Source of the DNA: Lachnospiraceae bacterium
GTDB lineage: Bacteria; Bacillota; Clostridia; Lachnospirales; Lachnospiraceae
Direction of reading: 5' to 3'
Assembly: GCA_910575775.1 (NCBI GenBank)
Contig: CAJTEY010000004.1
Location: forward strand, 1-64,000
DNA: 64,000 nt
Made by a program: the position numbers and the translations under genes. Numbering within the stretch: position 1 is the first letter of the stretch; each line of letters starts with the position of its first letter. This document shows positions 8,029 through 16,600 of this stretch, piece by piece. The notes under the pieces are model-generated. The model ran no database searches, was not told the DNA's origin, and worked only from the letters and a program-made list of their open reading frames with translations.

Positions 8029-9633
8029 TTATTGAGTTATGAGCTGTTCTACTATTTCTTTCAGTTCGACCCAATCATAGATAATGATATTATTCCATTC
8101 GCTTGATGTTGGACGTTGATCCTGCTTATCATAGCCAAAGGATAATATATCTCCCTCAGATGTTAAAGCTAAAGTGTAGTCTTTTCCGGCAGCGATTGCA
8201 ACAATGTTGTTCCAGCCTTTTACATATCCATTTTGGTCAACATACTTATCGTTTCTATCACCAGCATATAAAACTTTCCCGGTGCTAGTTAAGCCAACTG
8301 TGTGATAATCTCCGGCTGCAATGGAAATAACATGTTCCCACTCAGAAACTTCAAGTTGATTATGTTCATTATCTCCAACCGCAACAACAGTTCCATCGGA
8401 TTTCAATCCAACGGTATGTCCATGTTCGACACCATAACCGCCACCAGTCGCAACGGAAACAATATTATCCCATGCCATTTTTTGTATTTCTCCATCATTT
8501 GAATCCTGCGCTATACGATTTGCTTTTTCAATTTCATTTCGATGACTTGGAGCTCCATATCCAGTTATGTATATATTCCCATCCACATCAACTCCCACAG
8601 TTCTTCTCCAAGCAGTATCAAAAGAAATAATATTATCCCATTCATCAAATTCTATTTGTCCATCATTAGGGTGTCCTGCTCCAAATATGTTGCCATCCTT
8701 ATCCAACCCCACAATAAACTGATCTCCTGTTGCAATTGCAATTATGTCTGACCAAGATTCAACATAATCAGTATCCAAATCATAATCAGAAGAAGCAATT
8801 ACTTTACCATTTTCCATTAACACTGCAACCGTAGAAGAAAAACCAGAAATAGATTTTATATCTTCTTTATTTTCTATATTTAAGAGAAAATCACGATTTT
8901 TTGAGGAAATATCACCAGTAATTTTGATTTCATAATCCTTATTGATAGCAATGGAATAACGAATCCCTGCAGAAAATGTATGCCCTAATATTTCTTGGGC
9001 AAGTTTTGCACGACATTTTTCCACCCATTCGGCACTTTCTTCATATCCATTAAGTTCCAAAAATTCTTTATAAGCTTCTTTATAATTTTTTTCATTATAC
9101 TCTTTCTTTGCACTATTGTATATTGTTTCGGATATATCGTTAACCGCAGGAATCATTGATTTAGCATAAAAAGTTTTAGCATCTTCTCCACTTTCTTCAT
9201 CTACATAATCAATTATGCTTAAAAAAAGATTTGATGCTTCATCAAGTTTTCCTTCATCAAAAAGTTGTCTTGCATATTTGAAAGTAGCGATTTCCCAATA
9301 GTATTTACTTTTTTCAAAATCTCCTAAAGAAGAAAAAATTTTCCACGCCTTCTCGTAATTTGCACCCGTTTCTAAATAGTTTATTGCTTCTTGATATTCT
9401 ATGTACATAGATGCCTTTACTGAAAAATCAAGACTGTCGCTATAAAAACCTAAATTGTCAAATCGTTCTAATGCTTCCTCGTATTTACCATCTTCATACA
9501 ATTCTTTTGCTTGATCATATTTGCGACCTTGATATATTTCAAAAACTAAACTAATTATAAAAAAAATATAAAAGCAGACTAGAATTCCTTTTATAATTGG
9601 TGGAATTTTGATTTTATGTTCTCTTGATTTCAT
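8029..9633 (-). CDS. Membrane-anchored TPR plus RCC1-repeat protein
   Basis: A 534-aa protein, second gene of a two-gene operon. A basic N-terminus (MKSREHKIKIPP) and one membrane segment (about residues 12-32) are followed by TPR-like helices (YEDGKYEEALERFDNLG, YLETGANYEKAWKIFSSLG, FDEGKLDEASNLFLSI, EYNEKNYKEAYKEFLEL). From about residue 215 come six or seven RCC1/ATS1-type propeller repeats (W..IIAIATGDQFIVGLDKDGNIFGAG; ISIAAGDYHTVGLTSTGKV). The propeller probably lies outside the membrane and binds a protein or wall ligand. ATG 9633 is one base after the upstream stop, behind GGAAGG. The AT-rich composition suggests acquired cargo. Function is unknown. Confidence 0.75.
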   Translation of the reverse strand: MKSREHKIKIPPIIKGILVCFYIFFIISLVFEIYQGRKYDQAKELYEDGKYEEALERFDNLGFYSDSLDFSVKASMYIEYQEAINYLETGANYEKAWKIFSSLGDFEKSKYYWEIATFKYARQLFDEGKLDEASNLFLSIIDYVDEESGEDAKTFYAKSMIPAVNDISETIYNSAKKEYNEKNYKEAYKEFLELNGYEESAEWVEKCRAKLAQEILGHTFSAGIRYSIAINKDYEIKITGDISSKNRDFLLNIENKEDIKSISGFSSTVAVLMENGKVIASSDYDLDTDYVESWSDIIAIATGDQFIVGLDKDGNIFGAGHPNDGQIEFDEWDNIISFDTAWRRTVGVDVDGNIYITGYGAPSHRNEIEKANRIAQDSNDGEIQKMAWDNIVSVATGGGYGVEHGHTVGLKSDGTVVAVGDNEHNQLEVSEWEHVISIAAGDYHTVGLTSTGKVLYAGDRNDKYVDQNGYVKGWNNIVAIAAGKDYTLALTSEGDILSFGYDKQDQRPTSSEWNNIIIYDWVELKEIVEQLITQ

Positions 9634-9634
9634 T

Positions 9635-10207
9635 TTAATGCGTCCCTTCCTTTTCAACACTGACTGTTTCATTTTTAATGTCAACAGCTTTTTTAGGTTT
9701 TCTTGAATAAGAGTCTCTATATATTGCGCTTATTCCAACTATAATATTAATTAATATGATTCCTAAAGCTACCCAGATAAGAACATCCCACTTGACATTA
9801 TTATTCATTATTAAATCTTTTGCTTTCTCTATTTTGCGTGAAGCTTCATAAATTTCAGCTTCTGAAGCCTTATCAATATTTCCCATTTCAACCATAATAT
9901 TATTAACAGCAGTAATATACCCAAAAACAGAATAATACATCGCAAATCCTACAAGCGCGGAAAAAGCACTTATTATCCCCTTAAAACAAAGATAAAAAGT
10001 ATCATCTGCACTATCAAATAAAATACTTATCGTACTTGACGCAATAGCGAAAGTCGCTAATAATAAATCTGGTACAACTTCCATTTTAATTCCAGCTAAG
10101 TTTTGATTATTATTCTCAAAAATAAAATAGAATGATAATGCTAAAAGTATAGAAACGACAGAACCAAAAATACCAAAAGATAAATATATTAATACTTTTT
10201 TTCTCAA
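9635..10207 (-). CDS. Predicted four-helix membrane protein
   Basis: A 190-aa protein with hydrophobic segments near residues 4-27 (VLIYLSFGIFGSVVSILLAL), 45-65, 75-98 and 140-160 (VLIWVALGIILINIIVGISA), and a soluble Glu/Lys-rich stretch between segments three and four (ASEAEIYEASRKIEKAKDL). It ends 1 nt before the RCC1 protein start, so the two are co-transcribed from the promoter at 10281-10309. No family is recognised; partnership with the RCC1 protein is inferred from coupling. Confidence 0.65.
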   Translation of the reverse strand: MRKKVLIYLSFGIFGSVVSILLALSFYFIFENNNQNLAGIKMEVVPDLLLATFAIASSTISILFDSADDTFYLCFKGIISAFSALVGFAMYYSVFGYITAVNNIMVEMGNIDKASEAEIYEASRKIEKAKDLIMNNNVKWDVLIWVALGIILINIIVGISAIYRDSYSRKPKKAVDIKNETVSVEKEGTH

Positions 10208-10280
10208 TATTATACCCCCCTTTATAAAAAAAAAAAACGAAAAACAAGGTTGTATTAATTGTAATTTTTAGTCGAATTTA

Positions 10281-10309
10281 AGTGTAGCATAAATTTCGTT
10301 TCCTGCCAA
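10281..10309 (-). promoter_or_regulatory. Predicted promoter of the membrane/RCC1 operon
   Basis: On the minus strand TTGGCA (10304-10309) and TACACT (10281-10286) are 17 bp apart, with an extended -10 TG one base before the -10 box. It lies about 75 bp before the start of the membrane-protein gene. The rest of 10208-10565 is AT-rich and without a gene. Confidence 0.6.
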
Positions 10310-10565
10310 ATATTATATTTTAAATTACCTATGTACCAGTCGAAATTATTCCTTTATACGCAGTATTAAGAATTTATACAAGTATACCAAATTTTTTATA
10401 ATTCGATTTTTCTTGCCGAAAGTGGCTATTTTTTTCAGAAAACGATCAATTAATCAAAAAATCCCCTTTAACCAAACCGTAGTTTAATTCAAGAGGACTT
10501 TTCTAAATCGACTTTTTTCGCTTCTTTTCCCTTTTTTTCAGGGCGTTTTTCCGCCTGCCTTTCTC

Positions 10566-11201
10566 CTACAGCTTTAAGCTCATCTGGTGATATTCTTCAT
10601 TCCCTCTTTTCTCTAACTCTTTATAATGGCTCTCAAGCAGTTTTTCAGTATCTTCTTTTGAAAGCAGCCATCTCTCCATATCCTTCTTATACAGGATAAG
10701 CGGCATACGGGGATGTATCCCGATCATACACCCCTCTGCTTCGCGAGTGAGGATGTTAAAGCAGTCACCTTTAAGATCTTTATGGTATATTCCCGCCAGA
10801 TACAGAATCTTGTCCAGTGTGAAAAACTCATACTTTTCCTTTTGCTTCGTCCCATCCTGCTTCCATTCATAAAATTTACCGGCAGGAATCAGGCAGCGCC
10901 GTTCTTCAAAATCATACATAAACATCGGGCGTTCCTGCACCGTTTTTGACTTTATATTAAAAATCAGCGTTTTCTTTCCGTATGCCTCATATCCCCATTT
11001 CAATACTTCCGATACCATTTCTCCATGATCCACCCACAGAATGAGGGCAGGCTGGAAAGGATGCACGTCTCTTGTCGCCACCTGTTTCCCATCTATCTCC
11101 AGCCAGTTCTCGTAGTTTAAAAACTTTGCTATAATCTCTGCTTCCAAATAGAAACAGAAAGAACATTTCTGCTCCTCCTGCGCTTGTATCGTCACTTTCA
11201 C
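10566..11201 (-). CDS. SRAP (YedK/HMCES-type) protein with displaced N-terminus
   Basis: SRAP proteins shield abasic sites in single-stranded DNA by a thiazolidine crosslink through Cys2. This 211-aa ORF has the conserved core: LIFNIKSKTVQERPMF (NARSET-like), RRCLIPAGKFYEW (catalytic Glu) and IHPRMPLIL (active-site His). However, it starts MKVTIQAQEEQKCSFCFYLEAE, so no Cys can be residue 2. A strong AGGAGGAG (11172-11179) is followed 5 nt later by an ATG (11164-11166) in the wrong frame. This looks like a small indel that destroyed the original Met-Cys start. The gene may be non-functional, or crosslink-deficient but still able to bind DNA. Confidence 0.78.
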   Translation of the reverse strand: MKVTIQAQEEQKCSFCFYLEAEIIAKFLNYENWLEIDGKQVATRDVHPFQPALILWVDHGEMVSEVLKWGYEAYGKKTLIFNIKSKTVQERPMFMYDFEERRCLIPAGKFYEWKQDGTKQKEKYEFFTLDKILYLAGIYHKDLKGDCFNILTREAEGCMIGIHPRMPLILYKKDMERWLLSKEDTEKLLESHYKELEKRGNEEYHQMSLKL

Positions 11202-11228
11202 TCTTCTGTTTTATTCAGTTTGTACCCG

Positions 11229-11273
11229 ACTTTCCCCCTTGAGCGCGAATCTCGGTTTGCAATTCACGAACTA
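11229..11273 (+). repeat. Imperfect direct repeat, copy 2
   Basis: This is the partner of 7457-7500; see that entry. It lies just upstream of the SRAP gene start. Confidence 0.45.
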
Positions 11274-11299
11274 TAAATATTCCTCAAATTATACTTACA

Positions 11300-11533
11300 T
11301 TAGTCTTTGCGATGATATTCATCCAGTAATCTTAGCAGTTCTTCCGTTTCCTCTTGCGTCAAACCTTCCTTATACTTCGGACAGTATTTATGAAATCTGC
11401 ATTCGCTCCTGTAACACCTATGGAAAATCGGACATTTCCTAACATGCCACAAATAAATACCATGCATAACCAAACACAATAACATACAGATCATATACAT
11501 CTGCTGCGAAAGATCAAATTTTTCACACATCAT
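11300..11533 (-). CDS. Small Cys-rich membrane protein
   Basis: A 77-aa ORF beginning MMCEKFDLSQQMYMICMLLC, with one hydrophobic segment (about residues 11-28) followed by a Cys-rich patch (CPIFHRCYRSECRFHKYC) that could bind a metal, and an acidic tail. GAGGAAATAG lies just before the ATG. Not recognised; it could be a genuine small membrane protein of the ICE. Confidence 0.5.
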   Translation of the reverse strand: MMCEKFDLSQQMYMICMLLCLVMHGIYLWHVRKCPIFHRCYRSECRFHKYCPKYKEGLTQEETEELLRLLDEYHRKD

Positions 11534-11715
11534 CTATTTCCTCTACGGAATTTCTCTTTTTATGGAATTGTTGTCAAAATTAGCCTATCAAATTAATGAT
11601 CCATTAATTCTCCTGCCTTTATACGACCAGTATAGTGGGAAATCCCATAATGCGCAAGAACCGTAAGAACCCCATAATAATATTAGTTTCAAGAAGAGTG
11701 GGGAAAATAAATACC

Positions 11716-11946
11716 ATGATAAGCTATTCTCCTCTATGGGATACGATGCGGGAAAAGAATATAACAACATATGCTCTCATCCATAAATTTGGTTTTGATG
11801 CACATACTCTAAATGATTTGAAACACAATAAGAGTGTTACCGTCAATACCCTCGAAACACTGTGTAAGATTTTGGACTGTAACGTACAGGACGTTGTTGA
11901 AATTACAAAAGATTGTGAATTTGGCTTTGAAATTAGTAGTCGATGA
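11716..11946 (+). CDS. Small XRE-type helix-turn-helix regulator
   Basis: A 76-aa single-domain regulator: MISYSPLWDTMREKNITTYALIHK leads into the recognition region FDAHTLNDLKHNKSVTVNTLETLC, then KILDCNVQDVVEI. This is the common small Cro/C1 protein of Firmicute mobile elements. ATG 11716 gives the canonical N-terminus; its Shine-Dalgarno is weak. It converges on the minus-strand gene with a 14-bp tail overlap. Confidence 0.78.
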   Translation: MISYSPLWDTMREKNITTYALIHKFGFDAHTLNDLKHNKSVTVNTLETLCKILDCNVQDVVEITKDCEFGFEISSR

Positions 11947-12274
11947 CCTCCTTCTCCGGAAAACGTTTAATAATGGCATTTAACGCCTCCAACACCTGCG
12001 GATTTCCATAAAACTCCGGCATAAGCCTGATCATTCCCACGTCTATTTCATCGCCAGAAAGGATGTCCACCTGGGAATCCTGTATCCGCTTCGTTCCTTC
12101 CACATGGAGATTGATACCGATGGCAGGAATACCGTGCATACGCTCAGTTGGCATCTGCAGATAAAGTTCTACCGCTTCCTCCAGCGTCTGTATCCCCTCA
12201 TAATATTTCCCCAAGCTATGATATTCCCCACATTCTGCTACCGTATAGGTAAGAATTACTCTTTTACTCTTCAT
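11933..12274 (-). CDS. ICE-associated accessory protein (LPD25-like)
   Basis: A 113-aa protein: KSKRVILTYTVAECGEYHSLGKYYEGIQTLEEAVELYLQ, then PTERMHGIPAIGINLHVEG, then a β-rich tail. It resembles the large-polyvalent-protein-associated domains (LPD25-like) found as single proteins or fused parts in Clostridia ICEs. That domain label is from memory and moderate in certainty. ATG 12274 follows GGGAGG. It ends the long minus-strand block after the PAPS-reductase-like gene. Its function is unknown. Confidence 0.6.
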   Translation of the reverse strand: MKSKRVILTYTVAECGEYHSLGKYYEGIQTLEEAVELYLQMPTERMHGIPAIGINLHVEGTKRIQDSQVDILSGDEIDVGMIRLMPEFYGNPQVLEALNAIIKRFPEKEVIDY

Positions 12275-12308
12275 TTTGTTTTCCTCCCGTTTCACTGATT
12301 GTCACTGT

Positions 12309-13601
12309 TTACGCCATAAGAAATTTTTCCGTATCCTGTGTTATGTACTGTTCCAGATACTTCTCCCGATGGGGCATGACGATATGCAGATTTCCGTGTA
12401 CATTAATCCACTCGATGACAAACCAGAATCCAAGTCCCCTCTCATCCGGTTTCCAGACACCCTTTTCATCGAAGGCCCCGCCCCTCAGCATATAGTCTAT
12501 GATCGCTGGATTTGAGAACCGCTCTGCGATCTCCCATCGGTTCGGAGATTTCTCCCTGTGACAGCCGAAACCGCAGAAAACGCACCCTGTCCTGTTACAC
12601 CCGGTTGTTTCAAACAGAGGCTTTCCCTCATCGAATAATCCCAGCTCCATCGTATTTCCCTGTGGTTTTCCCACCCCATAATCCGCCGTTATTTTTCCGT
12701 ACACACTGGCAACGGGGATATGGTTGCAGTAAATATATTCAAGCACATCCTGCTCCGTCCAAAAAGACAGGGGGTTGCTGATCGGGCTTTTCATGTCAAA
12801 ACCATTACAGCCGTTTTCCAGCCACTTCATGGTGCGGAGACGGCTCTCACTTGCCATCTGCGCCGTCATCGGCATTTTCCCCGTCCGCTTTGCATAGTTC
12901 TTCATAGGCGCTTTTTTCATAATCGAACAACAATGAGCTGAAATCTCAAAAGGAGCGTCCAAAAAGAATATGTACCGCTCCTTGTTGTACATTCTGGAAT
13001 ACTCCGATGTTTCCACACCTTTCTCTTTATGGGGATATTTTCCCTGCAGGATCAGGTATCTGACAGGTGCTTTTATGGCCGCACTTGGTATCTCCCCGCG
13101 CTGTAAACATTTATAGGCTTCATTTTCCTTATCTTCCCTGCGGTCTATCCCTAATAAATCCGCCATGTAAGTATGGTTAGAAACAATTCCTTCCTGTTCC
13201 ATACTGTTTTCCCGTTCTGTCAGCTTTTCTACATACCGTCTCGAACCATAGACACAATCCGCCACCTCTTTACTGATAAATGGATAGCCATATTTCATAA
13301 TGACCTGCCGGAAATTCATTTTCGGTCTGAGAATTTCCACATTTTCATGCTGCCTCACAAACTCCTTCACCTCCGGGTATTCCAGTCCGGTATCTACATA
13401 CACGCCTGTTATCTCCGGGTAAATCTCCCTTACAAGGTACAAAAGTACGGTACTGTCCTTCCCGCCGCTGAAACTGACGTAGACACCATCTTTCCCATAA
13501 TATTCCACCCAATCCCGAATGCGGCGCTGCGTCATCCGTATTTTGAGAGAAAGAGGGAGAGCCTGCATCTGGTACAGGTCGTTTATCGTATGTTTACTCA
13601 T
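12309..13601 (-). CDS. Phosphoadenosine phosphosulfate reductase-like PP-loop protein
   Basis: A 430-aa protein with a PP-loop nucleotide-binding motif SFSGGKDST (residues 43-51), then VYVDTGLEYPEV as in PAPS reductases and DndC-like ATP pyrophosphatases. The C-terminal half carries a Cys cluster (CNRTGCVFCGFGCH) suggestive of a metal site, and an SNPLSFWTEQDVLEYI block shared with this family. Phage and ICE versions are not believed to serve sulfate assimilation; a nucleic-acid-modifying role is possible but unproven. It lies 73 bp after the helicase stop in the same orientation. Confidence 0.8.
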   Translation of the reverse strand: MSKHTINDLYQMQALPLSLKIRMTQRRIRDWVEYYGKDGVYVSFSGGKDSTVLLYLVREIYPEITGVYVDTGLEYPEVKEFVRQHENVEILRPKMNFRQVIMKYGYPFISKEVADCVYGSRRYVEKLTERENSMEQEGIVSNHTYMADLLGIDRREDKENEAYKCLQRGEIPSAAIKAPVRYLILQGKYPHKEKGVETSEYSRMYNKERYIFFLDAPFEISAHCCSIMKKAPMKNYAKRTGKMPMTAQMASESRLRTMKWLENGCNGFDMKSPISNPLSFWTEQDVLEYIYCNHIPVASVYGKITADYGVGKPQGNTMELGLFDEGKPLFETTGCNRTGCVFCGFGCHREKSPNRWEIAERFSNPAIIDYMLRGGAFDEKGVWKPDERGLGFWFVIEWINVHGNLHIVMPHREKYLEQYITQDTEKFLMA

Positions 13602-13674
13602 CTTTCCTCCTTTGCATCAAAAAAAGACAATCTGATCCGACTGTCTTACTTCCTGAAACTTTACATCATTCAAT

Positions 13675-16600
13675 CTACAGGACTGCCTCTTCTCGCCTCT
13701 CCGCAAGGCTCTCCTTATTCTTTCCACCAATGGACTCTTTTTTATAGGTTTCCATTTTTTCCCGTATCGATGGTTTCTGTGCGGGTATATCTACTGCAGG
13801 CCTGTCTGCTGCCGGTTTCTCAGACTCATCATCCATAGCAATCCCCTCCTCGCCCTTCTCATCCATATTTAACAGGGCATTCAGTTCTGCAAGACGCTCC
13901 AGTTTCTCAGCAAGCTCCCTCTCTTTTGCAAAAGGTTTTGCCACTTCCACCCTGGCATTTTCAATCTGGTGTTCCACATCCTCCAGTTTGATCCTTGCTT
14001 CCGCGAGTTTTTTCTCCAACGATTCAAGCGTATGGTTGATCCGGGTGATATTTCCAAGCGGATCTGGCCCGATTGCAAGGTTATGGGAGAGCTGTCCCTT
14101 TAAACTCATCACAAACTGATTGTTGAGAAGGTCAAAAGCTACCGCCATCCGAAAGCCCGCATATTCTCCTATAGGCACAGAGGAACTGAAAGTTTTGACT
14201 CCTTTGCACATCTCTATGATCGCTGCTCCCGCCTCCTTTTTGTCCGTATAGCGCCTGCCCCCTACTTCCATAAGAAACTGTTCCTTGTCTAAAACGGACT
14301 TTCTGTCCGTTGGAAGATTTTTCTCTGCCGTCTGCCTGTCTGTCTCCAGACCGTATATATGCTCTTTCAGAAAAGCAATCTTACGGGGATAGTTCGTCAT
14401 AAGATTATCCTCCAGACGGTATCTCTGGCTGTCATGCCCGGCTTTTAGCAGTTTCAGCTTCGATACTTCAATATCCAGTGTCATCTTCTCCTTGATATAC
14501 GGATTCCCTGTAGCAAGGGCTTTTACTTCCGCATAGGTCAGCGCCGCCTCGTCTATATCTTCACAGCTCCGTACCGGGGATTTGCTTGTCATGATCTGGG
14601 AAATAAATTTCTGCTTGTTTTCGATAATCTGCCAGGAATAACTGTCAAAGGTTTTTTCCGTCACATACCGGAATATCCAGATTTTGGGGTTGAAGTTTCC
14701 CTGCCTTAAAATGCGCCCCTCCTGCTGTTCGATGTCAGAAGGACGCCATGGCACATCAATGTGATGTAACGCAATCAGTCTGTCCTGCACATTTGTCCCG
14801 GCGCCCATCTTTGCAGTCGAACCCAATAAAAAACGGACCCGCCCGCTTCTTACTTTTCCGAACAGCTCCGCTTTCTTTGTTTCCGTATTCGCATCATGGA
14901 TAAAGGCGATTTCCTCTTCCGGGACGTCTTTTGCCATCAGCTTTCTTTTGATATCGTGGTAAACGTCATCAAATATCTCCGTTTCTTCCTTTTTCCCTTC
15001 CATTCTGACTTCGGTTTTCCCTACTGCTTTTGGCGTGGAGAGATCGCAGAAAATCAACTGTGTCAGTCTCTTTTCCTTTGTCTGCTCCCAGATTTCGTAT
15101 GCTCTATTGACACAGGCGTTTACCTTAGAATTTTCATCATCGGGGAGCAGGGGATTGAGAAGTCTCTGGTCTAAGGCTAATTTCCTGCCGTCACTGGTGA
15201 TCCTGAGCATGTTGTCATCGGTGGCATCCACTTCCCTGCTCCTGACCGCCTCCGCCCTGTCTGACAGGGATGTAAGCATATCCTGCTGGTACTTGCTCGG
15301 CTTTAACACCACATTTTCATAGGCAGCTTCCGGCACAGGCAGATTTAACATATCCGCAGTCTGGATATCCGCACATTCCTTAAACAAGGCGAGGAGTTCC
15401 GGCAAATTGAAGAACTTTGCAAATCTTGTCTTTGCACGGTAGCCCGTACCCTCCGGGGATAATTCTATGGCGGTCTGTGTTTCCCCAAACGATGCCGCCC
15501 AACTGTCAAAATGCCCCAATCCAAGACGCTGTAAGGTATTGTACTGGAGGTAACGCATATTGGTGTAAAGCTCTGTCATACTGTTGGAAATCGGTGTACC
15601 TGTGGCAAAGGTTATGCCTTTGCCACCTGTCAGTTCATCAAGGTACCGGCACTTGGCAAACATATCCGAACTTTTCTGCGCCTCTGTCTGGGTGATGCCC
15701 GCCACATTACGCATTTTCGTAAATAAAAAGAGGTTTTTATATCCATGGCTCTCATCCACAAAGAGCCTGTCCACGCCCAACTGTTCAAAGGTTACGACAT
15801 CATCTTTCCTTGTGGTGTCATTGAGTTTCTTAAGCCTTGCCTGCAGCGCTTTTTTTGATTTCTCCATCTGTTTGATTGTGTAGCGCTCCCCTTTTTCAGC
15901 TTTCGCCTCACGGATAGCCAACGTGATCTCCTCTATCTGCCGCTCAATGACCGCCGCCTGCCTCTCCTGTGAAAGCGGCACCTTTTCAAACTGCGAATGG
16001 CCGATGATGACCGCATCGTAATCACCTGTGGATATCCGGGAACAGAATTTCTTCCTGTTCACAGGCTCAAAATCCTTTTTCGTTGCCGCAAGGATATTCG
16101 CGCCGGGATACAGCCGCAGGAAGTCACTTGCCCACTGTTCTGTCAGATGGTTTGGCACGACAAACAGGCTCTTCTGGCATAAGCCTAATCGTTTACTTTC
16201 CATCGCCGCCGCTGTCATCTCAAAGGTTTTGCCTGCACCGACACAGTGTGCCAGTAAGGTGTTATCACCGTATAAAACGTGTGCGACCGCATTTTTCTGG
16301 TGGGTCTTTAGTTCGATATCCGGAGTCATACCCGGAAATTTTAAGTGGGAGCCGTCATACTCTCTCGGTCTTGTAGAATTAAACAGCTTATTGTACTTTG
16401 CCACCAGATCCTGCCGTCTTTTGGGATCGCGGAACACCCAATCCTTAAAGGTTTCTCTGATTGCCTCCTGTTTCTGCGCCGCCAGAGTGGTTTCCTTCTT
16501 ATTCAGTACGCGTTTTTCTTTGCCGTCCTCCATAATGGTGTCATATACCCGGCTGTCCTTTAAGTTAAGCAAATCCTCCAGAATTGTGTAGGCATTCCTT

